Below, piece after piece: positions 40,326 to 48,925 of a stretch of DNA of 64,000 bases. The DNA is from Streptacidiphilus jiangxiensis (lineage in GTDB: Bacteria; Actinomycetota; Actinomycetes; Streptomycetales; Streptomycetaceae), in the NCBI RefSeq assembly GCF_900109465.1, contig NZ_FOAZ01000004.1, positions 62,001 through 126,000 on the forward strand. The letters run 5' to 3'. Below the pieces are notes generated by a model. The model did no database searches, had not been told where the DNA came from, and saw nothing but the letters and a program-made list of their open reading frames with translations. Each line of letters opens with the position of its first letter. The first letter of the stretch is position 1. A program made the translations under genes and the position numbers.

Positions 40326-43046
40326 ATGAATGCCGGTGATCTCCACGCCGTACCGGGCGTCCCCGGCGTCCCCCTGGAGGGGGCGCCGCTGGAGGGGCGC
40401 AGAACCGTCTCTGCAGTGTCGGCCTCTGCGGTGTCCGCAGTCCGCGCGCTGCCCGGGCTGCGCCGCGCCGCCCTCGGCCGGACCGGCCTCGGGCGCGCCG
40501 GGATGGCCGCGCTGCTGGCCGGAGGGCGTGCCCAGCCGCCGAACGCCCTGGTGCCCGTGGTCCGCGCGCACCGCCTGCACCATCCCCAGGCGCGCCTCGA
40601 CCTCGCCCTGCTCGACCGCGCCTACCGCGTCGCCGAGGCCTCGCACCGCGGTCAGATGCGCAAGAGCGGCGAGCCCTACATCACCCATCCGCTGGCCGTC
40701 GCCATGATCCTGGCCCAACTCGGCGCCGAGACCACGACGCTGGTGTCCGCCCTGCTCCACGACACCGTCGAGGACACGGCCATGACGCTGGATCAGGTAC
40801 GTGCGGACTTCGGTGACGAGGTGGCCTACCTCGTCGACGGTGTCACCAAGTTGGAGAAGGTCGACTTCGGCGCGGCGGCGGAGGCCGAGACCTTCCGGAA
40901 GATGCTGGTGGCCACCGGCCGGGACGTCCGGGTCATGGTCATCAAGCTCGCGGACCGGCTGCACAACATGCGCACGATCCGCCACATGAAGCCCGCCAGC
41001 CAGATCCGGATCGCCACCGTCACCCGAGACGTGCTGATCCCGCTCGCCGAGCGCCTCGGCATCCAGGTGGTCAAGACCGAGCTCGAGGACATCGTCTTCG
41101 CCACACTCCACCCGGAGGAGTACGCGGCCACCAGCGTCCTGCTCGGCGCCCACAGGGCCCGTTACGAGGGCGGCGGCCCCGGCCCTTCCCCCGCTGTCGC
41201 CCCGCCGGGCGCTGCGGGCGCTACGAGCGCTACGGGCGCTGTGGGCACGGCGGGTCCGGCGGGCGGCGCGGGGTCGGCGGCCGGCCTGGTGCCCGCCGCG
41301 AGCACCGCCACTGCTCCCGTCCCCGGTGCCTCCGTCGACGGTGCTCCCGTTGACGGTGACGGGGTCGCCGCGGCTCCCGCCGCCGGTGCTGCCGCCGACG
41401 CGGAGGGGCCGGTCACGGCCCCCCTGGAGCTGTTCGCCGCACAGCTGCGCCGTCAGCTGCGCGACGCCCGGGTGTCCGCCGAGGTCAGCATCCGGCCCCG
41501 GCACTGCGTCTCGCTCCAGCGCGCCCGCCTCCGGGGCCGCGCCGAGCTCGGGCCCACGGACTTCGGCCGCCTGCTGGTCGTCGTCGAGGAGAACGCCGAC
41601 TGCTACGCCGTCCTCGGTGAGCTCCACACCTGCTGGACGCCGCTGCCCGGTGAGTTCAAGGACTTCATCGCGGCCCCCAAGTTCAACCTCTACCAGTCCC
41701 TGCACACCTCGGTCGCGACCGAGCAGGGCGCGGTGGTGGAGGTGCTGGTGCGCACCGCGCGCATGCACCAGGTCGCCGAGTTCGGCGTCGTCGCCCTCGG
41801 TGCCGACGCGACGGGTGATCTGCCGGGCGGCACGTCCGGAGCCCCGCTCGCCGAGGTCGACGGCCGCGACCCGCTCGACCACACCGACCCGGCCCGGCCG
41901 GGCTGGCTCGCCCGGCTGCTGGACTGGCAGCGCGAGACGCCCGACCCCGACACCTTCTGGTCCCAGCTCACCGCCGACCTCGCCGGCGACGGCGAGATCA
42001 CCGTCCTGGCCGGTGACGCCCGCGACGGCGGCCGGCCCGCACGGCTGCAGCTGCCCGCCGGCGCCACCGGCGTCGACGCCGCCTACGCCGCCGGCGAGGA
42101 GCAGGGCCACCGATGTATCGGCATGCGGCTGGGCGGCCGCCTCACCGCCCTGTCCACCCAACTCCGCGACGGCGACACGATCGAGCTGCTGACCGAGCCG
42201 CCGGGGGAGGAGACGGTCGGGCCCGCCCCCGAGTGGCTGGCCCACGCCCGCACGCCCGGCGCCCGGATCGCCATCGAACGCTGGCTCGCCACCCACCCCG
42301 ACCAGGAGTCCGGCCTGTCCACCGGCCCGCTGCTCGGTGCCCCGCGCGGCCACCAACTGCTCGGCGGCGGCCCCGTCGACGTGGGCCGCGCCGTGATCGC
42401 CGCCCCCGCCCTGCCTGAGGCCTCCGTCCGTCTGGCCCGCTGCTGCACGCCGGTGCCGCCGGACGAGCTGCTCTGCTTCGCGATCCGCGGCGGCAGCCTG
42501 GCGGCCCACCGCGCGGACTGCCCCACCGGCACGGCCATGCGCGCCGCCGGGCGCCCGCCGGTCGAGGCCCGCTGGCTGGAGAGCCCGACCCCGACGGGTT
42601 ACCGGGTGACCATCCAGGCCGACGCGCTCGGCCGTCCCCGCCTGCTCGCGGACCTCACCGCCGCCATGTCCGGCGCGGGCGTCGACATCATCTCCGCCGA
42701 GGTCGAGCCCCCCCGCGAGCTGCAGGTCCGCCACACCTACACCGTCGAGCTGCCCGACCCCGAGGCGCTGCCGGAGCTCATGCGCGTCATGCTCCGCGTG
42801 CCGGGCGTCTACGACGTCTACCGGGCGGCGGCTCCCGGCGGGCTGCGCGGTTTCGGCAGCCTCGGTGGGCTCGGCGGGCTGTCCGAGCGCTCGGGGCTCT
42901 CCGGGCGAAATGATGGTGACCGGAGCCCGAGGGGCGTGCGACCATCGAGGGGATCGAGGGGAATGCGCGGCAGACCTGCTGCGTTGTCATCCCTGGGGGA
43001 TTCCTCCCAGCAGGAAGACTGCGACCCTGAAGACCGACTCCTCTAA
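40326..43046 (+). CDS. rshA: RelA/SpoT homologue (RshA-like) with intact HD and degenerate synthetase domain
   Basis: A 906-residue long RSH protein, which would act on the alarmone (p)ppGpp. Domains in order: HD hydrolase (HRGQMRKSGEPYITHPL, HDTVED with His145/Asp146), an 85-residue Ala/Gly/Pro/Val linker (about 279-365), the synthetase domain, TGS (from about residue 555), a Cys-rich RIS domain (ARCCTPVPPDELLCF) and C-terminal ACT. The synthetase keeps the Asp (Asp412) and FKDFIAAPK. However, RPK-SIYRKM is eroded to RPRHCVSLQRARL, E-x-Q-I-R-T is EVLVRT, and the HWAYK block is missing. It therefore looks like a hydrolase-leaning enzyme. ATG 40326 follows CCGGAGG. In S. coelicolor the second RSH gene, rshA, lies at this place beside hflX. 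Confidence 0.9.
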   Translation: MNAGDLHAVPGVPGVPLEGAPLEGRRTVSAVSASAVSAVRALPGLRRAALGRTGLGRAGMAALLAGGRAQPPNALVPVVRAHRLHHPQARLDLALLDRAYRVAEASHRGQMRKSGEPYITHPLAVAMILAQLGAETTTLVSALLHDTVEDTAMTLDQVRADFGDEVAYLVDGVTKLEKVDFGAAAEAETFRKMLVATGRDVRVMVIKLADRLHNMRTIRHMKPASQIRIATVTRDVLIPLAERLGIQVVKTELEDIVFATLHPEEYAATSVLLGAHRARYEGGGPGPSPAVAPPGAAGATSATGAVGTAGPAGGAGSAAGLVPAASTATAPVPGASVDGAPVDGDGVAAAPAAGAAADAEGPVTAPLELFAAQLRRQLRDARVSAEVSIRPRHCVSLQRARLRGRAELGPTDFGRLLVVVEENADCYAVLGELHTCWTPLPGEFKDFIAAPKFNLYQSLHTSVATEQGAVVEVLVRTARMHQVAEFGVVALGADATGDLPGGTSGAPLAEVDGRDPLDHTDPARPGWLARLLDWQRETPDPDTFWSQLTADLAGDGEITVLAGDARDGGRPARLQLPAGATGVDAAYAAGEEQGHRCIGMRLGGRLTALSTQLRDGDTIELLTEPPGEETVGPAPEWLAHARTPGARIAIERWLATHPDQESGLSTGPLLGAPRGHQLLGGGPVDVGRAVIAAPALPEASVRLARCCTPVPPDELLCFAIRGGSLAAHRADCPTGTAMRAAGRPPVEARWLESPTPTGYRVTIQADALGRPRLLADLTAAMSGAGVDIISAEVEPPRELQVRHTYTVELPDPEALPELMRVMLRVPGVYDVYRAAAPGGLRGFGSLGGLGGLSERSGLSGRNDGDRSPRGVRPSRGSRGMRGRPAALSSLGDSSQQEDCDPEDRLL

Positions 43047-43053
43047 GGATGCG

Positions 43054-44598
43054 ATGACCTCCACGTTCGAAACCCGCGACGCCGACGCGAACGACGGCCG
43101 CGGCGCCCGCCGCCCGGCCGACCTGCGCGCAGAGGCACTGATGGACGAGGACCTCGCGGGAATCGACGGGGTTCCCGGGCGCCTCTACACCAACGACTAC
43201 GACGGCGACCAGTACGACCGTTCCGACCGCGCCTCGCTGCGCCGTGTCTCCGGGCTCTCCACCGAGCTCGAGGACGTCACCGAGGTCGAGTACCGACAGC
43301 TCCGTCTGGAGCGTGTGGTGCTTGTCGGCGTGTGGACGGACGGCACCGTCGAGGAGGCGGAGAACTCACTCGCCGAGCTCGCCGCCCTCGCCGAGACGGC
43401 CGGCTCCGAGGTGCTGGACGGCGTGATCCAGCGCCGTGACAAGCCCGACCCCGCCACCTACATCGGTTCCGGCAAGGCTGCCGAGCTGCGCGAGATCGTG
43501 CTCTCCACCGGCGCCGACACGGTGGTCTGCGACGGTGAGCTCTCGCCCGGCCAGCTGATCCACCTCGAGGACGTCGTCAAGGTCAAGGTGGTCGACCGGA
43601 CCGCGCTGATCCTGGACATCTTCGCCCAGCACGCCAAGTCCCGAGAGGGCAAGGCCCAGGTCTCGCTCGCGCAGATGCAGTACATGCTGCCGCGCCTGCG
43701 CGGCTGGGGTCAGTCGCTCTCCCGGCAGATGGGTGGCGGTGGGTCCGGCTCCTCGGGCGGCGGTATGGCCACCCGTGGTCCCGGTGAGACCAAGATCGAG
43801 ACGGACCGGCGCCGGATCCGCGAGAAGATGGCGAAGCTTCGCCGGGAGATCGCGGACATGAAGAAGGGTCGCGACACCAAGCGCCAGGAGCGCCGTCGCA
43901 ACCAGGTGCCCTCGGTCGCGATCGCCGGCTACACCAACGCCGGCAAGTCCTCGATTCTCAACCGGCTCACCGGAGCCGGCGTGCTGGTGGAGAACGCCCT
44001 GTTCGCCACCCTGGACCCGACGGTCCGCCGCGCCGAGACGCCTGGCGGCCGCGTCTACACCCTGGCCGACACGGTCGGTTTCGTCCGGCACCTGCCGCAC
44101 CACCTGGTCGAGGCGTTCCGCTCGACCATGGAGGAGGTCGCCGACGCGGACCTGATCCTGCACGTCGTCGACGGCGCGCACCCCGAGCCGGAGGCCCAGC
44201 TGGCCGCCGTGCGCGAGGTCATCGTCGAGGTCGGCGCGCACAACGTGCCCGAGCTCGTGGTGATCAACAAGGCGGACGTCGCCGACCCGCTGGTGCTGGC
44301 GCGCCTGCTGCGGCGCGAGCCGCACGCGATCGCCGTCTCGGCCCGCTCCGGCATGGGCATGGAGGAGCTGCTCAAGCTCATCGAGTCCGAGCTGCCGCGT
44401 CCTTCGATCGAGGTCACCGCGCTGGTCCCGTACACGCGCGGCGACCTGGTGGCCAAGGTTCACCGCGACGGCGAGGTGCTGGGCGAGGAGCACAACGGCG
44501 AGGGCACCGTGCTGCGCGCCCGCGTCGGCGCCGAACTCGCCGCCGAGCTGGAGGCGTTCGTGCTGGAGCCGCTGGCCCTGGCGGCCGCCGAGGGCTGA
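43054..44598 (+). CDS. hflX: Ribosome-associated GTPase HflX
   Basis: A 514-residue GTPase that binds the large ribosomal subunit and splits stalled ribosomes under stress. The N-terminal domain shows VVLVGVWTDGTVEEAE and the glycine-rich loop QMGGGGSGSSGGGMATRGPG. The G domain has G1 GYTNAGKSS, the switch segment DPTVRRAETPGG, G3 DTVGFVRHLPH and G4 NKAD. An N-terminal actinobacterial extension of about 65 residues carries many Asp/Arg. ATG 43054 follows AAGGAT and lies 7 bases after the RSH stop, so the two stress genes are probably co-transcribed. A strong hairpin follows the stop. Confidence 0.95.
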   Translation: MTSTFETRDADANDGRGARRPADLRAEALMDEDLAGIDGVPGRLYTNDYDGDQYDRSDRASLRRVSGLSTELEDVTEVEYRQLRLERVVLVGVWTDGTVEEAENSLAELAALAETAGSEVLDGVIQRRDKPDPATYIGSGKAAELREIVLSTGADTVVCDGELSPGQLIHLEDVVKVKVVDRTALILDIFAQHAKSREGKAQVSLAQMQYMLPRLRGWGQSLSRQMGGGGSGSSGGGMATRGPGETKIETDRRRIREKMAKLRREIADMKKGRDTKRQERRRNQVPSVAIAGYTNAGKSSILNRLTGAGVLVENALFATLDPTVRRAETPGGRVYTLADTVGFVRHLPHHLVEAFRSTMEEVADADLILHVVDGAHPEPEAQLAAVREVIVEVGAHNVPELVVINKADVADPLVLARLLRREPHAIAVSARSGMGMEELLKLIESELPRPSIEVTALVPYTRGDLVAKVHRDGEVLGEEHNGEGTVLRARVGAELAAELEAFVLEPLALAAAEG

Positions 44599-44621
44599 GC
44601 CCCGCAGCCGTCCCTGGTCAC

Positions 44622-44661
44622 AGGCCCGCACGTCCCCCGAACCCCGGGGACGTGTGGGCCT
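44622..44661 (+). terminator. Long hairpin after hflX
   Basis: AGGCCCGCACGTCCCC (44622-44637) pairs with GGGGACGTGTGGGCCT (44646-44661) with one G-T type mismatch, loop 8 bases, 23 bases after the stop. It is one of the strongest terminators in the window. Confidence 0.82.
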
Positions 44662-44834
44662 TCGCCGTTCCCGCAGCTACGTGCAGCTGGTGTGCGGGGT
44701 TTGTGCAAAGCCGTTTCTCCTTGGCGCTCATGGTCGTTGAGCCGGATGGAACGTCACCCGAAGGGGGTGCGTACCACCGCAACCGGGGCTGCTCGTTCGG
44801 GTGGTTGCCCGTCCGCGAGGAGGTACTTGAGCCC

Positions 44835-46892
44835 ATGTCCAGCAGGGCCCCCAGGTCTGCCACGGCGCCGACGACCGCGAGGAACCAAGGGAGCGCGAGC
44901 AGTCGCAGCGCGAACAGCGGTACTGCGGACAGCCTGAGCGCGAACAGCTCCGGTGCGAGCAACTCCGGCGCGAGCACCCTCGGCGCGAACAGCTCCGGTG
45001 CGAGCAGCTCCGGTGCGAACGCTCTCGGCGCGAGCAGCTCCGGTGCGAACGCTCTCGGCGCGAACAGTGGTGGCGCGGAGGCGATCCTCGGGCGGCAGGC
45101 CGCGCGAGAGTCGGCCGCCCGTACCTACGCCCGCTCGCTGCCGATCGTGCCGGTCCGCGCCCGAGGCATGACCGTCGAGGGGGCCGACGGTCGCCGCTAC
45201 CTCGACTGCCTGGCCGGCGCCGGAACCCTCGCGCTCGGCCACAACCACCCCGTGGTGCTGGAGGCCATCCGCGCCGTGCTGGAGGCTGAGGCCCCCCTGC
45301 ACGTCCTCGACCTGGCCACGCCGGTCAAGGACGACTTCACCACCGCGCTCTTCGAGACCCTGCCGCCGTCGATGGCCCGCGACGCCCGCATCCAGTTCTG
45401 CGGCCCCGCCGGGACGGACGCCGTCGAGGCAGCCCTGAAACTGGTCCGCCTGGCGACCGGCCGCAACGGCCTGCTCGCCTTCACCGGCGGCTACCACGGC
45501 CAGAGCGCCGGCGCACTCGCCGCGACGGGCGACGTCGCCGTCCGTGCCGGGCTTGGCGAGGGGGGTGGCGCGGGCGCCTCGGTGACCCGGCTGCCCTATC
45601 CGTACGCCTACCGCTGTCCGTTCGGTGTCGGTGGCGCGGCCGGCGCCCGCTTGGGCACCCGCTGGACCGCCTCCCTGCTCGACGACCCGAAGGGCGGCGT
45701 CGAGCGCCCCGCCGGCATGCTCGTCGAGGTCGTGCAGGGTGAGGGCGGTGTCATCCCGGCACCCGACGCATGGCTGCGCGAGCAGCGCGAGTTGACCGCG
45801 CGCCACGGCATCCCGCTGATCGTCGACGAGGTGCAGACCGGCGTCGGCCGTACCGGCGCCTTCTGGGCCGTCGAGCACTCCGGCGTGGAGCCGGACGTGA
45901 TGGTCGTCTCGAAGGCCGTCGGCGGCAGCCTCCCGCTCGCCGCCATCGTCTACCGCGCGGAGCTGGACGTGTGGTCGCCCGGCGCCCACGCCGGCACCTT
46001 TCGTGGCAACCAACTCGCCATGGCCGCAGGCGCGGCGACCCTCCGCTTCGTCCATGAGCAGGGCCTTGCCGCCCGCGCCGCCGAGCTCGGCGCCCGCATG
46101 CTGGCCCGCCTGCGCGGCCTCCAACGCGAACTGCCCGTCATCGGCGACGTGCGCGGCCGAGGCCTGATGATCGGTGTCGAGCTGGTGGACCACCAACTCG
46201 CCCCCGACGACCTGGGTGCCCGCCCAGCCGCCCCCGAGCTCGCCCAGGCGGTCCGGGCGGAGGCCCTCCGCCACGGCCTGATCGTGGAGCTCGGCGGCCG
46301 CCACGGCTCAGTGGTCCGGCTGCTGCCCCCGCTCACCATGACGGACGAGCAGGCGGAGGCGGTGCTCGAGCGTCTCGCCGACTCCATCGTCGCGGCCGGC
46401 CGCGCGCTGTACGGCCCGGCCTGGCTGTCGGCCGCCTCGGCGGTCCCAGGCACCCTCGCGTCTTCGGTCTCCCCACGGGGCGAGGCCACAGCACCACACC
46501 GCGTCCCTGCCGCCCGATCCGCCGCGCCGGAGCCCACGACTCTGCCCGGGTCCGCCGCCGGGCCTGCGTCCGCAGCCGGGTCCGGGTTCGCTTCCGGGCC
46601 TGCGTCTGCTGCCGGGTCCGCTTCCGGGCCCGCATCTGCTTCCGGGCCTGCGTCCGCCGCCGGGTCCGCTTCCGGGCCTGCGTCCGCCGCCGGTCCTGCG
46701 TCTGCTTCTGGGCCAGGGGCCGCCGCCGGTCCTGCGTCTTCTTCTGGGCCTGCGTCCGCCGCCGGTCCTGCGTCTGCTTCTGGGCCAGGGGCCGCCGCCG
46801 GTCCTGCGTCTTCTTCCGGGCCTGCGTCCGCCGCCGGGCTCGTGCCGGCTTCCATGCCCATGCCCATGCCCCGTTCCGGCGGTGCGACGTGA
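44835..46892 (+). CDS. L-2,4-diaminobutyrate:2-oxoglutarate aminotransferase (siderophore)
   Basis: A 685-residue class-III PLP aminotransferase, about 200 residues longer than usual. It makes L-2,4-diaminobutyrate from aspartate semialdehyde. Core signs are TGGYHGQSAGALAATG, DEVQTGVGRTGAFW and the PLP lysine in VVSKAVGGSLPLA. The first ~75 residues are tandem A-[NS]-x-x-G pentapeptides coded by a 15-base minisatellite. The last ~130 residues after the fold are Ser/Pro/Ala/Gly repeats that include a duplicated 24-residue block. ATG 44835 follows GAGGAGG at 11 bases; shorter internal starts cannot be excluded. The next gene overlaps by 4 bases. I found no iron-box palindrome in the 170 bases upstream. 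Confidence 0.88.
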   Translation: MSSRAPRSATAPTTARNQGSASSRSANSGTADSLSANSSGASNSGASTLGANSSGASSSGANALGASSSGANALGANSGGAEAILGRQAARESAARTYARSLPIVPVRARGMTVEGADGRRYLDCLAGAGTLALGHNHPVVLEAIRAVLEAEAPLHVLDLATPVKDDFTTALFETLPPSMARDARIQFCGPAGTDAVEAALKLVRLATGRNGLLAFTGGYHGQSAGALAATGDVAVRAGLGEGGGAGASVTRLPYPYAYRCPFGVGGAAGARLGTRWTASLLDDPKGGVERPAGMLVEVVQGEGGVIPAPDAWLREQRELTARHGIPLIVDEVQTGVGRTGAFWAVEHSGVEPDVMVVSKAVGGSLPLAAIVYRAELDVWSPGAHAGTFRGNQLAMAAGAATLRFVHEQGLAARAAELGARMLARLRGLQRELPVIGDVRGRGLMIGVELVDHQLAPDDLGARPAAPELAQAVRAEALRHGLIVELGGRHGSVVRLLPPLTMTDEQAEAVLERLADSIVAAGRALYGPAWLSAASAVPGTLASSVSPRGEATAPHRVPAARSAAPEPTTLPGSAAGPASAAGSGFASGPASAAGSASGPASASGPASAAGSASGPASAAGPASASGPGAAAGPASSSGPASAAGPASASGPGAAAGPASSSGPASAAGLVPASMPMPMPRSGGAT
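44940..45074 (+). repeat. Coding minisatellite, nine 15-base copies
   Basis: Units such as GCGAACAGCTCCGGT and GCGAGCAGCTCCGGT follow one another in frame and encode A-N/S-x-S/L-G pentapeptides. The last part contains an exact 30-base duplication (45001-45030 and 45031-45060). Confidence 0.85.
46677..46838 (+). repeat. 72-base tandem duplication in the aminotransferase tail
   Basis: Bases 46677-46748 and 46749-46820 differ at one position, and 18 bases of a third copy follow. Each unit encodes 24 residues of Pro/Ala/Ser/Gly repeat. Looser copies of the same codon pattern extend back to about 46545. Confidence 0.85.
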
Positions 46893-48925
46893 GCCCCGGA
46901 CGCCCGCGTGGCCAGGGCCCTGAGGAGGGCGGCGCGATCGAGCGCGGTGGCGTTGCCGATGCCCGCGACGCGGCTGGTGCCGATGGGTCCGACGGCGCCG
47001 ACGGCTCTGCGGAGACGGTCGGCTCGGGTGGTGAGCAGCTTGCGGGCGGCACCGACGTCACCGGCCGACGTCTGGGCGAGCTCCCCTTGGGAGCGGCGAC
47101 TGCGACCACATCCCCCCACGCGCCTGCAACGGGGGTGGTGACCGGATCTGACCCAGGGCCGGCGCCGGCCCGCCTGCGGGGGGATGTCGCCGGCATGGAG
47201 GTCGCGCAGCGCAGCCTCGCGCCGCGCAGCCTCGCGCCGGGCGCCGCGCTCGCGGGGGGAGCGGACGGCCCGGAGGCCCTCGCCCCCTACCTGGCCCAGG
47301 TGTTGGGCGCGCTGCGGGTCGGCGCGGAGGCGCGTGGCGGGCCCCTGCCCGCCGGCGGGCCGACCGGTGTGGCGAGCGTGCTGCGTGACCTGCTCACTCC
47401 CGGCGCCCTCCTGCCCGAGACGGGAGACCCGGACGCCCTCGCGGAGCTGACCCGCGCGCTCGCGTCGACCGCCGTGGATCCCGCCGATCCGCTCTGCGCG
47501 GCCCACCTGCACGTCCCGTCGCTGGCTGTCGCGGCCGCGGCCGATCTGGCGGTCGCCGCACTGAACCCCTCCCTCGACTCCTGGGACCAGGCGCCGGGTG
47601 GGACCGAGTTCGAGACGGCGGTGCTGCGCCTGCTCGCGGAGACGGTCGGGTTCGAGCGGCCCGAGGCAGCCCGCGGTGTCTTCACCACGGGCGGCACCGA
47701 GTCCAACCTCATGGCCCTGCTCGTGGCCCGCGACGCGGTCCTGGCGCGCGAGTTCGGTGTGCAGGGGGGTGGCGCGATCCCCACCGAGGCCGCCGGACGC
47801 CTCCGGATCTTCTGCTCGGCGGTCGCCCACTTCTCGCTCGCCCGTGCCGCCGGGGTCCTCGGCCTCGGCGCACACGCGGTCGTCCCGATCGAGACCGGCG
47901 ACGACGGAGCCCTCGACCCGCGCCTGCTCGACTGGAGCCTCGCCGACGCCCGCACCGCCGGGAACGTCCCGTGCTGCGTCGTCGCGACAGCCGGAACCAC
48001 GGACCGTGGAGCGATCGACCCGCTGCGCAGCATCGCCGCCGTCGCCCGCCGCCACGCCGTGCCGTTCCACGTCGACGCCGCCTACGGCGGCGGCGCGCTG
48101 TTCTCCCGCCGCCTGGCTCCGCTGCTGGACGGGCTGGGCCTGGCCGACACGGTCGCCCTCGACCTGCACAAGCTCGGGTGGCAGCCGGTCGCCGCGGGTG
48201 TCCTGCTGTCCGCGGACGCGGCCACGCTGAGCCCGCTGGAGCAGCGCGTCGCCTACCTCAACCCGGCGGACGACGAGGAGGCGGGCTACACCTCGCTGCT
48301 CGGTCGTTCGCTGCGAACGACCAGGCGCCCTGACGCCTTCAAGGTCGCCGTCACGCTGCGAACCCTCGGCCGGTCCGGCCTCGGTGCCCTGGTCGACCGC
48401 TGCCACGATCTCGCACGCCACGCGGCTCGCGTGATCGCAGCCGAACCCCGCCTCGAACTGGTGGCGGAACCGGTGTTGACGACTGTGCTCTTCCGCTATC
48501 TCCCGGAGGGCGAGGGGGGCTCGGACGACACCGTCCGCGCGTCCGAGAGCCCGTCGCGGCAAGCCGCTTCGGCGGCATCCCTGCCGACGGCAGTCCCTTC
48601 GGCGGCGGCCTCACCGGCAGCTCCTTCGGCAGATCCTCCAGCAGCTCCTGCGGCAGTCCTCTCGGTCGGCGACGAGGTCAACGCCGAGTTGCGGCGACTG
48701 TTGCTCGCCAACGGGACGGCCGTCGTCGGACGCACCGAACTGCCCGGGCCCGGCGGGGGAGTCCGGCTCAAGCTGACCCTGCTCAACCCTCACACGACCG
48801 AGGCCGATCTCGACCGCCTGCTCGCCCTCGTCGTCGCGGCCGGTGCCGCCGTCGAGCGCGACCGACGCGGCGGTGACGGACCCGGCCGGCGCCGCCCCAG
48901 CACGACCCAGGAGAAGCCCGCGTGA
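46889..48925 (+). CDS. L-2,4-diaminobutyrate decarboxylase (siderophore)
   Basis: A 678-residue group-II PLP decarboxylase that turns diaminobutyrate into 1,3-diaminopropane. Fold signs are HLHVPSLAVAAAADLAVAAL, TTGGTESNLMAL, HVDAAYGGGALFS and the PLP lysine in ALDLHKLGWQP. About 120 residues of Gly/Ala/Asp-rich sequence precede the fold, and a Ser/Pro/Ala insertion of about 45 residues (around 48530-48660) interrupts the C-terminal domain. GTG 46889 overlaps the aminotransferase stop (GTGA), and the next gene overlaps in the same way. Together with the preceding enzyme it forms the known two-step route to 1,3-diaminopropane used for rhizobactin 1021 and schizokinen. Confidence 0.88.
   Translation: MSPGRPRGQGPEEGGAIERGGVADARDAAGADGSDGADGSAETVGSGGEQLAGGTDVTGRRLGELPLGAATATTSPHAPATGVVTGSDPGPAPARLRGDVAGMEVAQRSLAPRSLAPGAALAGGADGPEALAPYLAQVLGALRVGAEARGGPLPAGGPTGVASVLRDLLTPGALLPETGDPDALAELTRALASTAVDPADPLCAAHLHVPSLAVAAAADLAVAALNPSLDSWDQAPGGTEFETAVLRLLAETVGFERPEAARGVFTTGGTESNLMALLVARDAVLAREFGVQGGGAIPTEAAGRLRIFCSAVAHFSLARAAGVLGLGAHAVVPIETGDDGALDPRLLDWSLADARTAGNVPCCVVATAGTTDRGAIDPLRSIAAVARRHAVPFHVDAAYGGGALFSRRLAPLLDGLGLADTVALDLHKLGWQPVAAGVLLSADAATLSPLEQRVAYLNPADDEEAGYTSLLGRSLRTTRRPDAFKVAVTLRTLGRSGLGALVDRCHDLARHAARVIAAEPRLELVAEPVLTTVLFRYLPEGEGGSDDTVRASESPSRQAASAASLPTAVPSAAASPAAPSADPPAAPAAVLSVGDEVNAELRRLLLANGTAVVGRTELPGPGGGVRLKLTLLNPHTTEADLDRLLALVVAAGAAVERDRRGGDGPGRRRPSTTQEKPA

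Noticed and set aside
40176-42734. Long minus-strand frame opposite the RelA/SpoT gene
   Set aside because: Antisense shadow: low-complexity Gly/Val/Ala/Arg translation, no motif, and the plus strand encodes clear HD, TGS and ACT domains.
44940-45074. 15-base tandem repeats considered as CRISPR or origin iterons
   Set aside because: They are contiguous, in frame with the aminotransferase and encode regular pentapeptides.
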